Assembly (NCBI RefSeq): GCF_019308285.1
Contig: NZ_WWEM01000031.1
Location: forward strand, 1 to 64,000
Direction: 5' to 3'
From: Flavobacterium quisquiliarum
GTDB lineage: Bacteria; Bacteroidota; Bacteroidia; Flavobacteriales; Flavobacteriaceae
Length of the DNA stretch: 64,000 nt
Below the pieces are notes generated by a model. That model did not search any database and had not been told where the DNA came from. It saw only the letters and a program-made list of their open reading frames with translations. Positions 63,952 through 64,000 of this stretch are shown here, piece after piece; the stretch's first letter is position 1; each line of letters begins with the position of its first letter. A program made the position numbers and the translations under genes.

Positions 63952-64000
63952 TAAAAAAACTACTCCTTTTTATTTTCCTTATCATTTGTTTCAATTCAAA
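63948..64000 (+). CDS. Start of a fifth array member (cut by window end)
   Basis: The reading frame from ATG 63948 encodes MIKKLLLFIFLIICFNS, a signal peptide almost the same as that of the gene at 60266 (MIKKLLLTFFLVLTNLLYC). Only 17 codons are in the window. By the alternation it would be expected to be type A, but nothing in the visible part shows that. Confidence 0.6.
   Translation, partial: MIKKLLLFIFLIICFNS

Overview
The window reads as a chromosomal segment of a low-GC Bacteroidota bacterium, most likely Flavobacterium. Supporting signs are promoters of the TTTG / TAnnTTTG type, little Shine-Dalgarno sequence, lipoprotein signals ending in a Cys, SprB-type repeats, flavobacterial gene sets (OstA-like, DUF349, RimK fused to a protease-like domain, bifunctional ThrA) and many non-coding foldback repeats built on motifs such as CTTAGAAACTTAG, CACGCAGATTT and CCCGATAGCTATCGGG. 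No rRNA, tRNA, CRISPR array, transposase or prophage was seen.

Layout. 0-7.9 kb: birA, divergent from a run rsfS-ftsH and then LUD protein-cdsA-psd-acyl-CoA-binding protein-exported superoxide dismutase (membrane quality control and phosphatidylethanolamine synthesis), followed by a GH130 enzyme. 8-9.8 kb: a GH13 alpha-amylase lipoprotein. 10-18.5 kb: OstA-like protein, class III aminotransferase, TPR protein, aroE, an outer-membrane-type protein and a DUF349 protein. 18.9-28.5 kb: OsmC, a TPR protein with gyrA, clpC, a RimK fusion and a YetF-like protein. 28.6-32.2 kb: Pit phosphate transporter with its DUF47 partner, and hutH. 32.5-37.7 kb: the threonine operon thrA-thrB-thrC, preceded by a small ORF extremely rich in Thr codons that looks like an attenuator leader peptide. 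37.8-39.8 kb: an overlapping two-gene module encoding a PD-(D/E)XK nuclease-like protein and a zinc-cluster/HNH-like protein, a plausible defence system. 39.9-47.1 kb: small accessory genes (XRE regulator, unknown membrane proteins, GNAT, Crp/Fnr), a pectate lyase lipoprotein, a HipA-like kinase/DUF3037 pair and nnrD. 47.5-51.8 kb: gcvT, an S41 protease and a YebC-family regulator.

52.1 kb to the window end: one tightly packed operon of large secreted proteins. It starts with a 1607-residue protein, then a fibronectin-III-type protein, then at least five consecutive signal-peptide proteins that end in a SprB-like repeat. The complete four form an A-B-A'-B' pattern, as if a gene pair had been duplicated, with divergent N-terminal domains on conserved C-terminal cores. 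The operon runs off the end of the window. This array, the threonine leader and the nuclease pair are the parts most worth a second look. Intergenic space is dominated by foldback repeats, including two inside the threonine operon.
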